A DNA stretch of 64,000 nt from an uncultured Granulosicoccaceae bacterium (GTDB lineage Bacteria; Pseudomonadota; Gammaproteobacteria; Granulosicoccales; Granulosicoccaceae): contig CALKXD010000064.1 of NCBI GenBank assembly GCA_938003855.1, positions 32,028 through 96,027 on the forward strand. Direction: 5' to 3'. Made by a program: the position numbers and the translations under genes. The notes below the pieces were generated by a model. It was not told where the DNA came from. It worked only from the letters and a program-made list of their open reading frames with translations, and ran no database searches. Within the stretch, counting starts at the first letter, position 1, and every line of letters begins with the position of its first letter. This document shows positions 26,372 to 35,123 of the stretch, piece by piece.

Positions 26372-26397
26372 CAGGTGCCGCCGTCCGGCGGTACCTG
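26372..26397 (+). promoter_or_regulatory. Stem-loop between binding-protein and permease genes
   Basis: CAGGTGCCGCCG and CGGCGGTACCTG form a 12-bp RNA stem (one G-U pair) around a 2-base apex. No T-run follows. Its place between an abundant binding protein and less abundant permeases suggests an mRNA-stabilising or partial-termination element, as in other ABC operons. Confidence 0.6.
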
Positions 26398-26478
26398 TAG
26401 CCAGCAGTTGTTGCATCGACCCCCGGCTCACAACAACTGCATTTTAATTCTGTCGCCACTTCCAGATAAGCAAACCAC

Positions 26479-27330
26479 ATGTTGCAGATAATTGTTCAGG
26501 GGTTGTTGCTCAGCGGGCTGTACGCACTGATTGCAATGGGCTTTACATTGATATTCAGTGTGGGGCGGGTGTTAAATCTTGCTTATGGGGCGTATCTGTT
26601 GATAGGCGGCTATATCTACTTCACAGTTTCCCAGACGCTGGGAGTGCCCAAAGTGCTGGGCTTGCTTCTGGCGGCCATGGTCGGTTGTCTGGTCGGGTTG
26701 CTAAAATACCGGTTGCTGGTGAAGCCCCTGAAAGGCAACCACGTAGCGGTCGAGATCTCCACACTGATACTGGCAGTTGTGGTGCAGGCCGGGGTGGTGT
26801 TTATCTACGGCGACAGTTCAAAAATACTGCTGCCGATAGTTCCGGGCGTGACCCAGGTGGCTGGCGCATCAGTGACCTATAACCTGCTGGCGGCCACCAT
26901 TGGCAGCTGGGCTATTCTGTTTGCCCTGTACTGGTTTGTCCGGAAGACACATGTCGGCAGAGCCATGCAGGCCGTGTCTATGGATACCAAAGGGGCTGCT
27001 ATATCCGGGGTCGATCCCGATAGAATCAACATGTTTACCTGGGGTTTGTCGGGCATGCTGGGGGCGACAGCCGGGGTCTTTTTTGCCAGCTATACCCAGT
27101 TGTCACCCTCTATGTGGGTAGCGCCGCTCATTATAGCCGTGGCGGTGGTGATCGTTGGCGGGATTGGTTCAATCATTGGTACACTGATCGTGGCGCACAT
27201 TATCGGTTTTATGGAGGTGCTTGCGGTCGCTGTTATTGCGCCGGAATTGCGTGGAGTGTTTACCATGTTGCTGATTATCGGCGTGCTGGTTATTCGTCCG
27301 CAGGGTTTGTTTGGTCGGGAGGAGCTCTGA
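26479..27330 (+). CDS. HAAT ABC transporter permease (LivH-like)
   Basis: A 283-residue inner-membrane protein with about eight hydrophobic segments. YALIAMGFTLIFSVGRVLNLAYGAY near the start is the classic LivH/UrtB opening, and AVVIVGGIGSIIGTLIVAHI near residue 225 is the conserved cytoplasmic loop that contacts the ATPase. The C-terminus VLVIRPQGLFGREEL is typical of the family. It is 116 bases downstream of the binding protein, with a stem-loop in that gap, and the next permease starts one base after its stop. Confidence 0.9.
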   Translation: MLQIIVQGLLLSGLYALIAMGFTLIFSVGRVLNLAYGAYLLIGGYIYFTVSQTLGVPKVLGLLLAAMVGCLVGLLKYRLLVKPLKGNHVAVEISTLILAVVVQAGVVFIYGDSSKILLPIVPGVTQVAGASVTYNLLAATIGSWAILFALYWFVRKTHVGRAMQAVSMDTKGAAISGVDPDRINMFTWGLSGMLGATAGVFFASYTQLSPSMWVAPLIIAVAVVIVGGIGSIIGTLIVAHIIGFMEVLAVAVIAPELRGVFTMLLIIGVLVIRPQGLFGREEL

Positions 27331-27331
27331 T

Positions 27332-28291
27332 ATGGGACTGCGCTGGTACCATTTTGCACTGTGGGCTGCATTCATTGCCATCATGGTGGCTATTCCGGAG
27401 TTTGTCTCCAAGGGCACGTTGCGAATAATTATTTTTGCCAACTTTCTGGCTATTTTTGCCATTAGCTGGGATGTGCTGTCCGGTCGCACCGGGTACATCA
27501 GTTTTGGCCACCCGTTTCTTATCGGCATTGGGGCGTATACGTCGGCTATTCTTACCAAGCGCTTTGATGTGCCGATTGAATGGGCAATTCCGGCGGCTGT
27601 GGTTATGACCATGATCGGCGGTATTATCGTGTTTTTGCCGGCACTGAGAATCAAAGGCAGCTACTTTGCGCTGGTAACGCTTGCTTTTATGGAGCTGACC
27701 TATCAGCTGGTGCAGGTGATACGACCCGATCTCACCGGCGGCACCCGTGGCATGTCCGGGGTGCAAACACTGACACGCGGAGCGCTTAACGGTTATTACC
27801 TTTCCGCCAGCCTGATGGTCACCATCGCCCTGAGCATGTGGCTGCTGATGCGAACCCAGCTGGGCACCGCACTCAGTGCTATCGGCATGAACGAAGAGTC
27901 GGTTCGCGGCAGTGGTTTGAGTACCACGAAACTAAAACTGTTTGCCTTTTTGACCAGTGCCTTTGTGGCCGGGCTGGGTGGTGCCTTCTATGTGCACTAC
28001 CTCGGGTCTATTGCGCCGCGTGCGTTATTTGATATCAACTTCCTGTTTACCATTATTGTGGCGGCATTGATTGGCGGTGCGTCGACCATAATCGGTCCGG
28101 TAATCGGTGCCTTTTTCCTAACCTTTCTGCTGGAGTATTTACGCCCCTATCTACCGGGAGCAGAACGTTACTTTATCTACGGCCTGATTGCCTTGCTACT
28201 CTATATGTATGAGCCAAAGGGGATCATTGAACTACTCAGGAAAGGCTGGCACCGGCTTTTCTCCCGGCATTCGGTAGAGACACCATCATGA
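27332..28291 (+). CDS. HAAT ABC transporter permease (LivM-like)
   Basis: From the ATG at 27332, preceded by GGGAGGA, the protein has 319 residues with about nine membrane segments; the frame is open to an earlier TTG at 27311, which is less likely. ISWDVLSGRTGYISFGHPFLIG near residue 45 is the LivM/UrtC signature, and ALIGGASTIIGPVIGAFFL near residue 245 is the coupling loop. It is the second membrane subunit of the transporter. Its TGA overlaps the ATPase start (ATGA). Confidence 0.9.
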   Translation: MGLRWYHFALWAAFIAIMVAIPEFVSKGTLRIIIFANFLAIFAISWDVLSGRTGYISFGHPFLIGIGAYTSAILTKRFDVPIEWAIPAAVVMTMIGGIIVFLPALRIKGSYFALVTLAFMELTYQLVQVIRPDLTGGTRGMSGVQTLTRGALNGYYLSASLMVTIALSMWLLMRTQLGTALSAIGMNEESVRGSGLSTTKLKLFAFLTSAFVAGLGGAFYVHYLGSIAPRALFDINFLFTIIVAALIGGASTIIGPVIGAFFLTFLLEYLRPYLPGAERYFIYGLIALLLYMYEPKGIIELLRKGWHRLFSRHSVETPS

Positions 28292-29019
28292 GCCATCCAT
28301 TGCAGATCGATAAACTGGTCAAGCGCTTTGGTGGCCTGGTAGCGACGGACAATTTGTCTTTCACTGTCGAGCAAGGCCAGTCGGTTGGGCTGATCGGCCC
28401 AAACGGTGCTGGTAAAACCACCGTCTTTGCGCAGATTATGGGTGAGCACCGCCAGACCTCGGGCAGTATCAGATTGTACGGTAAAGATATTGGCGCTGCA
28501 TCGACCCCGGAGCGTATACGGCTGGGAGTCAGCCGGACTTATCAGGTGCCAAGGCCATTTGCAGAAATGACTGTCCTCGAGAACATCCGGGTGGGGCAAA
28601 TGCCCAACAATCTTTGGCAGATGATCCGCCGCAAACCGCAACATGAAAAAGAAGTCGAGTTAGCCCTGAGTGTCGGTTTTTTACCGTCAGATCTAGGAAA
28701 AACACCCGGTGAGCTGTCTATGGGCGATCTGCGAAAACTGGAAATGGCCAGAACCATGGCGACCGGTACTTCAGTGATGCTCCTCGATGAAGTCTTTGCC
28801 GGACTGACCGTTGCCGAGATTGCCCAGATCGCTTCACTGATTCAGCAGATGCGTAAAGATGGTATGACCTTCCTTATTGTAAGCCACGACCTCAAAGCAC
28901 TGGAGCCGCTGGTAGATAAAGTCATTGCTATAAACTACGGTGCGAGGATCGCCGAGGGAACCTTCGCAGAGGTGATGAATAACGCCGATGTCCGATCCTC
29001 TTACCTCGGAGCGGCATAG
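28288..29019 (+). CDS. HAAT ABC transporter ATP-binding protein (LivG-like)
   Basis: A 243-residue ABC ATPase. Walker A is GPNGAGKTT near residue 36, the Q-loop region is SRTYQVPRPFAEMTVLENI, the signature is the slightly unusual GELSMGDLRKLEMARTMATG near residue 139, and Walker B is VMLLDEVFAGL with the H-loop in VSHDLKAL. The signature Ser-Gly-Gly is replaced by Ser-Met-Gly, a common LivG variation. It pairs with the next ATPase to drive import. Confidence 0.9.
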   Translation: MSHPLQIDKLVKRFGGLVATDNLSFTVEQGQSVGLIGPNGAGKTTVFAQIMGEHRQTSGSIRLYGKDIGAASTPERIRLGVSRTYQVPRPFAEMTVLENIRVGQMPNNLWQMIRRKPQHEKEVELALSVGFLPSDLGKTPGELSMGDLRKLEMARTMATGTSVMLLDEVFAGLTVAEIAQIASLIQQMRKDGMTFLIVSHDLKALEPLVDKVIAINYGARIAEGTFAEVMNNADVRSSYLGAA

Positions 29020-29724
29020 ATGGCGTTTCTGGAACTCGATCAGCTATCGGCTTTTTACGGTAAGGCTCAGGCACTGCATAATGTCAGCCTGTCTGTCGCT
29101 TCCGGTGAGATTATTGCGATTGTCGGCGCTAATGGCGCGGGCAAGTCGACATTGCTCGATAGCATCATGGGTCTGACCCGGGTGACCGGACAGATACGCC
29201 TTGAAGAAAAGTCTCTGATTGGCCTGAGTGCAGCCGGGATTGTCCGCAGTGGCGTAGGTTATGCGCCTGAGCGATTCAATCTATTTCCCTATATGACCGT
29301 CCGCGACAATCTGTTGGTGGGGGCGTACACAGCACGCAATAATGTTAGCGATAACATTGCTGTCGTGCATAAGCTGTTTCCTAGACTGCAGGAGCGTGCC
29401 AACCAGGAAACCAGTACCCAGTCCGGCGGTGAAAGACAAATGGTGTCGCTTGGCCGTGCGTTAATGACCAGCCCGCGTCTGCTGCTTGTCGACGAGCCGA
29501 CAATCGGCCTCGCCCCCAAGGTATGCAACGAAATCGCAGTGGCACTCAAGCGCATGCGCGATGAGCTGGGAGCCACCATTGTGATAACTGAACAAAACGC
29601 TAACTTCGCTATGACACTGGCCGAAAGGCTTTACGTGCTGGAATCCGGAGTTGTCAAAGCCGAGGGGACAGTTGACGAGTTACGCAATGATGAGCGTCTG
29701 ACAGCGGCCTATTTTGGACACTGA
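29020..29724 (+). CDS. HAAT ABC transporter ATP-binding protein (LivF-like)
   Basis: A 234-residue ABC ATPase whose ATG follows the LivG-like stop directly. Walker A is GANGAGKST near residue 38, GVGYAPERFNLFPYMTVRDNL is the LivF Q-loop block, the signature is TQSGGERQMVSLGRALM and Walker B is LLLVDEPTIGLAPKV. It is the last gene of the roughly 11.6-kb operon that begins with the GS-like gene. The locus thus couples uptake directly to compartment enzymes. Confidence 0.92.
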   Translation: MAFLELDQLSAFYGKAQALHNVSLSVASGEIIAIVGANGAGKSTLLDSIMGLTRVTGQIRLEEKSLIGLSAAGIVRSGVGYAPERFNLFPYMTVRDNLLVGAYTARNNVSDNIAVVHKLFPRLQERANQETSTQSGGERQMVSLGRALMTSPRLLLVDEPTIGLAPKVCNEIAVALKRMRDELGATIVITEQNANFAMTLAERLYVLESGVVKAEGTVDELRNDERLTAAYFGH

Positions 29725-29770
29725 TTGCGTAATCAGACAGTTAGCAGAAAGTAAATGGTTAGTAAATGAT

Positions 29771-29799
29771 TTGACGTCTAGCCGGAATCTGGGTAAACA
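29771..29799 (+). promoter_or_regulatory. Candidate promoter of the VOC-family gene
   Basis: TTGACG at 29771-29776 and TAAACA at 29794-29799 are separated by 17 bases. They lie 37 bases upstream of the GTG start of the VOC gene, which suggests it is transcribed apart from the BMC operon. Confidence 0.5.
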
Positions 29800-29836
29800 T
29801 AGGCGCGGTGTTTTTTAGCGCTTAACCAGGTGATTC

Positions 29837-30223
29837 GTGCCGGCCGATTCTAAATTGGATGTTACTGCCCATGGTGTAGTACTATCTACGGAGCAATTTG
29901 ATGCCTGTGTTGAGTTCTACCATCTTACACTCGGGTTACCTGTCTGGTTTACCAAAGAGAATCTAGTCTGCCTGCGCTTTGGTGGCGGTTACCTGATGCT
30001 GCAAAAAGTCGGCTATAACGCGGGCGGACGAAAGTCTGTTGCACAGAATCCCACTAAGCTGCGTTTTCATGTGAAAGAGGTCGACGTTGCGTCAAAAGTG
30101 CTGGAAGCACAAGGATTGAGTGTCGACTATCAGGAGTTTTACTGGGGGACCATCGCGACATTCCACGATCCCGATGGCAACGTATGCGAATTAAAAAACG
30201 CCAGTGACCCTTTTTTTCTATAA
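29837..30223 (+). CDS. VOC-family (glyoxalase/dioxygenase-fold) protein
   Basis: A 128-residue protein starting at GTG with AGGTGA about seven bases before it. It has two beta-alpha-beta-beta-beta modules of the vicinal oxygen chelate fold: VTAHGVVLSTEQFDACVEFY then LGLPVWFTKENLVCLRFGGG, and LRFHVKEVDVASKVLEAQG then ATFHDPDGNVCELKN. The first-module His and the C-terminal Glu are possible metal ligands. Members include glyoxalases, extradiol dioxygenases and antibiotic-resistance proteins, and the sequence does not say which. It follows the transporter genes and may detoxify a pathway aldehyde. Confidence 0.8.
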   Translation: MPADSKLDVTAHGVVLSTEQFDACVEFYHLTLGLPVWFTKENLVCLRFGGGYLMLQKVGYNAGGRKSVAQNPTKLRFHVKEVDVASKVLEAQGLSVDYQEFYWGTIATFHDPDGNVCELKNASDPFFL

Positions 30224-30561
30224 GCTAAAAAAATTCTGCTCCGGCAAAAAAAGTCGGGCTGATATCCGCATCACGGCGCAGCGGCAGGCTACAAGTGCCA
30301 GGCACCGATGTAGTGCTGCATGTTCTAGATCACTGGTGCCCGCAGTACGCTGTGCAATGACCCTGGCAATTGGATCTATCCACCGGGTAACCCTATACCC
30401 GCAGATTTCCTGGGAAAGATCCGTTGCCTGACATATCAATGGTGCCGGACATCTGGTGGTCAGTGCGAGCAAGCAGCCTGGTACGTCGGGCAGGTTGGCA
30501 TCGGGGCCGTCAGCCTTCTAATTTATTGCGCCAACAGTCGCGGTGTTGTCAGGCTTTGCTC
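30224..30561. other. Intergenic region with no recognised feature
   Basis: The 338 bases between the VOC gene and the end of the convergent amidotransferase gene contain only short frames with no recognisable homology. No convincing terminator or RNA gene was seen; A-runs near 30230 and 30250 are not next to strong stems. Confidence 0.5.
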
Positions 30562-31371
30562 TCAGGCGGTATTCTGCAATGGTTCGGTATGACCTGCCGG
30601 TGGCAGCAGCGCAGTCTTCTGTAGATTGCCGGCTGTCAGAGCAATAAAGGTATTTTCTTTTACTGGCTCCCACCGATGAGTTTCAGCGTCGATAGGTTCA
30701 GACGCAACAATAGTGTTGTTGCCCTCTTCGGCGGACTGCGTTTGCTTGACATACAGTGACGGGCTTCGGTGATCACTGGATAGACGCCACGCGTATAAAC
30801 TGTTGCCATCGCTCATGACGCAGGTGGTTCGGTAGCCGCCGTTTTTGCTGCCAACATTGGTGATGGTCCGGATCAGGGCTTGTGTGGCCAGCAGCGGGTT
30901 TTCCTCCAGGCCCAGATGCAATAACAATAGAAATAACAGTTCAGAGTCGGTGTTGCCGTGCCTGAGTGCGTAGAGATGATCAGGTAGCAGCGCTTCCAGT
31001 GGTCTTTTCACCGCGGCAAAGTGACTGATCTGCCCGTTATGCATAAACGACCAGCGACCGTGGGTGAACGGATGGCAGTTGGTTCTGGATACCTGGCCGA
31101 ATGTCGACGCTCTGACGTGCGCCAGAAACAAGCGCGAGTGTATCGTGCGTGAGAGACTTAACAGGTTGCCGTCGGTCCAGGCCGGCATAACCTCTCGATA
31201 CAATCCCGGTTCCGGGCGATCGGCGTACCAGGCAAAGCCAAAACCGTCACCGTTGACGGACAATTTTGCTTCTGTGGCCGCCTGGCTCTGCTCGATTAAA
31301 GAGTGTGGTGGCAACGAAACAACGGACTCCAGCGCACACGGCGCACCGCAGTAGGCCGCTAGACGGCACAT
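30562..31371 (-). CDS. Class II glutamine amidotransferase (YafJ/EgtC-like)
   Basis: A 269-residue N-terminal-nucleophile amidotransferase. The catalytic Cys is residue 2 (MCRLAAYCG). DGFGFAWYADRPEPG, FLAHVRASTFG, CHPFTHGRWSFMHNGQI and GNTDSELLFLLLL follow, the standard class II glutaminase blocks. The length and absence of a synthase domain match the stand-alone YafJ/EgtC type; EgtC removes a gamma-glutamyl group in ergothioneine synthesis. No ergothioneine genes are nearby, so the substrate is unknown. It may hydrolyse gamma-glutamyl compounds, which would suit this neighbourhood, but there is no operon link to the BMC genes. Confidence 0.85.
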   Translation of the reverse strand: MCRLAAYCGAPCALESVVSLPPHSLIEQSQAATEAKLSVNGDGFGFAWYADRPEPGLYREVMPAWTDGNLLSLSRTIHSRLFLAHVRASTFGQVSRTNCHPFTHGRWSFMHNGQISHFAAVKRPLEALLPDHLYALRHGNTDSELLFLLLLHLGLEENPLLATQALIRTITNVGSKNGGYRTTCVMSDGNSLYAWRLSSDHRSPSLYVKQTQSAEEGNNTIVASEPIDAETHRWEPVKENTFIALTAGNLQKTALLPPAGHTEPLQNTA

Positions 31372-31771
31372 ATCAGCGTCGCCTCGCGATAGTCATCGGG
31401 CGGGCCCCGGTGGCCGTCGGGTCATGCAGAAGACCATCGGCTGAAAAAAGCGCCGCTGTGTTAATACGGATAGCAGGGTGTTTGTGCATAGTGCCTTAGC
31501 CGGTGTGAGCCGGTGGGATGATTTAAGTCTGTTTCAGTAGTTGACCAGTGTAGTACCTTTGACGGAGTATCTTGTCTCAATATGTGACGCTATAGCCCGA
31601 CTCTTTGGGAGAATATCCACGTATTGGCGAAAATGTTGTGAAGTTTGTGGGTTTGACGGGGTCCGGGCCCGTGACTAGGCGCCTGCGGGCGGGTGTCCCG
31701 GGGGCATTTGACCGTGCGATCAGACTACCGGTGGTATATTCCGATGCAGTGTTTCCAAATTCGCAAACCTG
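31372..31771. other. Divergent intergenic region between amidotransferase and pxpA
   Basis: The 400 bases hold the promoters of both genes. TTGACC at 31708 and TATATT at 31735 are visible but 21 bases apart, too far for a standard promoter. No gene or RNA recognised. Confidence 0.4.
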
Positions 31772-32548
31772 ATGGATCTCCCGCTAATGACGAGTATAGA
31801 TTTAAACGCTGACCTCGGTGAAGGCTACGGCCCCTGGCGGATGGGCGACGATGACACCATGATGGATATTGTCACCAGTGCCAACATCGCCTGCGGTGGG
31901 CATGCCGGTGATGCTGCCACCATGCATAGCTCTGTTACCACGGCCGGTCGCAAAGGCGTTGTGGTCGGCGCGCATCCGGGCTTTGACGATAAACCCGGCT
32001 TCGGGCGACGCAGGATTCCACTGTCGCCGCTGGAGTTACAGCAATTGATTGCCTCCCAGCTTGGTGCGCTGGCCGCAATCGCATCGCTTGCGGCCTCTGA
32101 AGTCCGTTATATCAAGCCGCATGGTGCACTTGGCAACTGGGCTGCTGTCGACAGTGAGGTGTCACGGGCGATTGTGCAGGCGGTAAAGTGTGTTTACCCT
32201 GAGTACGCAGTACTGGCGATTTCCGGCACGCAACTGGAAGTAGAAGCCCGACGTGCCGGACTAGATACTTACTCCGAGATTTTTGCTGATCGAGGCTATG
32301 GCGATGACGGTAATCTGGTCCCCCGGTCAGAGCCCGGCGCTATGATCGAAGACCCTGCAGAAGCCTGCACGCGCCTGCTGCGGTTTCTTGACTCCGGTAA
32401 GATGCCCACCGTGTCCGGTGGCTCTGTCAGCCTGGCCGCGCACTCTATTTGCATTCATGGTGATAGTGCTCACGCGGTATCGATGGCGCGGGCAGTTAGG
32501 CAGATACTTCTAGACAACCGCATAACCGTTGCCGCATTTAAACGGTAA
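31772..32548 (+). CDS. pxpA: 5-oxoprolinase subunit A (LamB/YcsF family)
   Basis: A 258-residue protein of the LamB/YcsF family, now known as PxpA, part of the PxpABC ATP-dependent 5-oxoprolinase. IDLNADLGEGYGPW, SANIACGGHAGD, GAHPGFDDKPGFGRR and YIKPHGALGNW are the family motifs, and the conserved Asp and His residues line the active site. A second ATG at 31787 gives the more typical start. PxpB and PxpC are not adjacent, so they must lie elsewhere or the protein acts alone. It recycles pyroglutamate to glutamate, relevant in a region rich in gamma-glutamyl chemistry, though no operon link is visible. Confidence 0.9.
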   Translation: MDLPLMTSIDLNADLGEGYGPWRMGDDDTMMDIVTSANIACGGHAGDAATMHSSVTTAGRKGVVVGAHPGFDDKPGFGRRRIPLSPLELQQLIASQLGALAAIASLAASEVRYIKPHGALGNWAAVDSEVSRAIVQAVKCVYPEYAVLAISGTQLEVEARRAGLDTYSEIFADRGYGDDGNLVPRSEPGAMIEDPAEACTRLLRFLDSGKMPTVSGGSVSLAAHSICIHGDSAHAVSMARAVRQILLDNRITVAAFKR

Positions 32549-32623
32549 GCTGGCGCGCGTTTGCAGACATCGTGATGATTCAGGACACGGAAAGCATGCT
32601 GCGTTTGCGGCTTAGAGTCACTT

Positions 32624-33667
32624 ATGATTAAAGATCTTCTGGCGTTAGGGCTGTCGCCGTTTTTTACCGGACAGCTAGGCAGCGACGAAATAGAATCAGA
32701 CCGTATCGCGCGCATCAGCGAAGTACAACGCAACGGGGTTACCGTGACCAATGGTGAAATCAACACTGACATCGTACTGGGCAGCACGTGGTTTCAATTA
32801 CCTGCAGAGCAACGGCCGACGATTGGCGATTGGGTCATTGTTGATCAGCACCGGTGCAGGATTGAGCGTCTGCTGGATCGCAAAAGCCTGTTCAAGCGCG
32901 TTGCATCCGGTGGAAAAGCCAGTGTTCAGCTGATTGCTGCGAATATCGACACCCTGTTTATCGTCAGCTCCTGCAACAGTGATTTTAATGAGTCGCGGCT
33001 GGAAAGATATCTGGCACTGGCGGCAGAGGCCGGCGTCGACCCGGTTATCGTGCTGACAAAAGCAGATACCACCGACGACCCTGACTCCTACCTCGACAGG
33101 GCTGCCGCGATAAATAAATCATTGCCGGTCGAGTTAGTGAATGCCCTTGATGCCAGTTCACTTGAGGGGGTAAAAGCCTGGATCAGCCATGGCAGCACAG
33201 TAGCGCTTGTTGGTTCTTCCGGGGTTGGTAAGTCGACGCTGCTCAATGGCCTGGCCGGCCGGGAGCTGGCAGATACCGGCGCAATACGAGAGGATGATGG
33301 CAAGGGTCGGCACACCACTACCTACCGCTCATTGCATTTGATGGCCGATGGTGGTGTGCTGCTCGATGTACCCGGCATGCGAGAGCTTAAAGTGGCCAAT
33401 CTCGACCAGTCATTGAGCGAAGTATTTGACGATATCGACGGACTGGCGACTCTGTGTAAATTCGGTGACTGCGGACATGGCGATGAACCGGGGTGCGCGG
33501 TTCGGCTTGCTATTGAGGATGGGCGCTTGAGCCCGCGCCGTTTACGTAATTTTCAAAAGCTGCTCCGTGAAGATCTTCGGAACACCAGCACGTTGGCCGA
33601 GCAAAGGCACCAGGACCGGCAGATGGCCAAACACATCAGGCAGCACACGCAGCGTAAAAATCGCTGA
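32624..33667 (+). CDS. rsgA: Ribosome small-subunit-dependent GTPase RsgA
   Basis: A 347-residue circularly permuted GTPase that helps mature the 30S ribosomal subunit. An N-terminal OB fold (residues ~20-95) is followed by the permuted motifs: G4 VLTKAD near 146, G1 GSSGVGKST near 197, and G3 DVPGM near 249. The C-terminal zinc-binding region is LCKFGDCGHGDEPGCAV with the Cys and His ligands in place. It is a housekeeping gene with no functional tie to its neighbours and starts 75 bases after pxpA. Confidence 0.95.
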   Translation: MIKDLLALGLSPFFTGQLGSDEIESDRIARISEVQRNGVTVTNGEINTDIVLGSTWFQLPAEQRPTIGDWVIVDQHRCRIERLLDRKSLFKRVASGGKASVQLIAANIDTLFIVSSCNSDFNESRLERYLALAAEAGVDPVIVLTKADTTDDPDSYLDRAAAINKSLPVELVNALDASSLEGVKAWISHGSTVALVGSSGVGKSTLLNGLAGRELADTGAIREDDGKGRHTTTYRSLHLMADGGVLLDVPGMRELKVANLDQSLSEVFDDIDGLATLCKFGDCGHGDEPGCAVRLAIEDGRLSPRRLRNFQKLLREDLRNTSTLAEQRHQDRQMAKHIRQHTQRKNR

Positions 33668-34133
33668 TATTGCATGTGAGGATCGCCTCAAGCCTGACAA
33701 ACGATTGACTATTTAACCTGGCTGTCGTCAGATCAGGCGCTTCTCGAATACCACTGGATTTTTGCATTTGCCCGGGGCCGGTTTGATCAGGGCGGGGTGT
33801 ATAGCTGCCGGTGATATCGCTGACAGCAACAATTGTTTGCCTTCCTGCAATCGATGAAAACAATCCCGTCACCTGCCGGTGTAGTAGCTGTGCGGCAGGC
33901 TTCTGCCGCTGGCGCTGTGTGCGGCCTCAAGGCTAACTGGCCGTTCTAACATCAGCAGACTTAAAGTGACGGTGAATCAAAAAACCGGCCAGTCGGCAGT
34001 CGTGCATCAACTCACAACATAGGCCGATACGTGAACTGTGCAGTGGTTAAGTTTGACTTGCCTTGTCCGTTAAATCGATCGTATTTCACAATAGCACCGG
34101 CGCAGGTAGTGGCCGGCCAAGAGACCGAATACC
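33668..34133. other. Intergenic region between rsgA and glycosyltransferase
   Basis: The 466 bases have no frame with recognisable homology. A TTGACT at 34053 may be a -35 element for the glycosyltransferase, but no -10 of good sequence is correctly spaced. Confidence 0.4.
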
Positions 34134-35123
34134 ATTAAACTGTCAATAATAATTCCCGTTAAAAATGAAGCGGCGAACCTTGCTGTCTGCCTGGCATCAA
34201 TCAGCAATGCTGTGTCCACAGGCGTTGAGTATGAGATTGTGGTGATTGACAATGGCTCTGAAGATGAAACACTGGAGGTGGCAAAAAAACACACCAGTCA
34301 GGTGTACATCGCCCCGGATGCCACGGTAGCCGAATTGCGCAACCTGGGGGTGCAGAAGTCAACCGGGGATATTCTGGCGTTTATGGACTCTGACTGTACC
34401 GTGGGTCTTGACTGGTTCGTCAACGCAGGTATTCATTTTTCCGACAATGCAACAGTGTGCTTTGGTAGTCCTCCCGGGTTTCCGGATCGATCCACCTGGG
34501 TGCAGCGGTGCTGGTTCCAGATACGGCGCAAGGGTAGCGCCAACGGGGAGCCATTGTCCGTTGAATGGCTCGAGTCAATGAATATGTTCGTAAGGCGTGA
34601 TGCCTTTGAGCGCGTTGGCGGTTTTGATGAGTCCATGACCACCTGCGAAGACTACGATCTATGTACCCGATTGCAGGATCAGGGAAGTATCCTGTGCGAC
34701 AATCGCATTGTTGCAACGCATCACGGGGAGGCGGCTACCGTACAGCGTTTTTTTTGCAAAGAGCGGTGGCGTGGCGTCAGTAATGTACACAGCTTGAGGA
34801 AGCATAGATTTCCACTCTCCGAATTACCCAGCGTCGTGTTGCCGTTGGTCCAGGTCGGGTTGACCCTATCTCTATCTGCCGCATTGCTGGTCAATCTGCT
34901 CGGGGCAATTGAAATACCGTTACTCTGGTTTTTAGCCGTCGTCCTGGTGTGGCAGACACCGCTTGCATTACTAGCCTCTAGAAAATCCGGTGCCAGTCAT
35001 TACCTGGCTCAGGCAAGCGGGATCTACGTACTGTTAAATGTGTATTTTCTGGCACGCGGGTTGTCACTGTTTACCGGTGCCGCGTGGGGGGACTACGCGC
35101 AAGTGCAAATCGCCAGAGAATAG
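34134..35123 (+). CDS. Family 2 glycosyltransferase, probably starting at a non-standard codon
   Basis: From 34134 the frame encodes 329 residues beginning IKLSIIIPVKNEAANLAVC, the usual first strand and helix of a GT-A glycosyltransferase. The first ATG/GTG/TTG in frame is the GTG at 34212, which would delete that nucleotide-sugar-binding strand. An in-frame stop lies at 34107. ATT at 34134 is in the right place for the initiator, with AGAGA about nine bases upstream; CTG at 34140 is an alternative. The catalytic metal-binding region is FMDSDCTVGLDW. MTTCEDYDLCTRLQDQG carries the ED motif of the acceptor site. Two or three hydrophobic segments at the C-terminus anchor it in the membrane. Acceptor and sugar are unknown. 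Confidence 0.75.
   Translation: MKLSIIIPVKNEAANLAVCLASISNAVSTGVEYEIVVIDNGSEDETLEVAKKHTSQVYIAPDATVAELRNLGVQKSTGDILAFMDSDCTVGLDWFVNAGIHFSDNATVCFGSPPGFPDRSTWVQRCWFQIRRKGSANGEPLSVEWLESMNMFVRRDAFERVGGFDESMTTCEDYDLCTRLQDQGSILCDNRIVATHHGEAATVQRFFCKERWRGVSNVHSLRKHRFPLSELPSVVLPLVQVGLTLSLSAALLVNLLGAIEIPLLWFLAVVLVWQTPLALLASRKSGASHYLAQASGIYVLLNVYFLARGLSLFTGAAWGDYAQVQIARE

Noticed and set aside
27169..27766. Two long minus-strand frames (161 and 158 codons) under the permease genes
   Set aside because: They are antisense to clear LivH/LivM membrane proteins and have low-complexity, His- and Asn-rich composition without homology.
30218..30472. Possible 84-codon minus-strand gene after the VOC gene
   Set aside because: No ribosome site, no recognisable motif, and composition rich in Arg, Ala and Cys as expected of noise.
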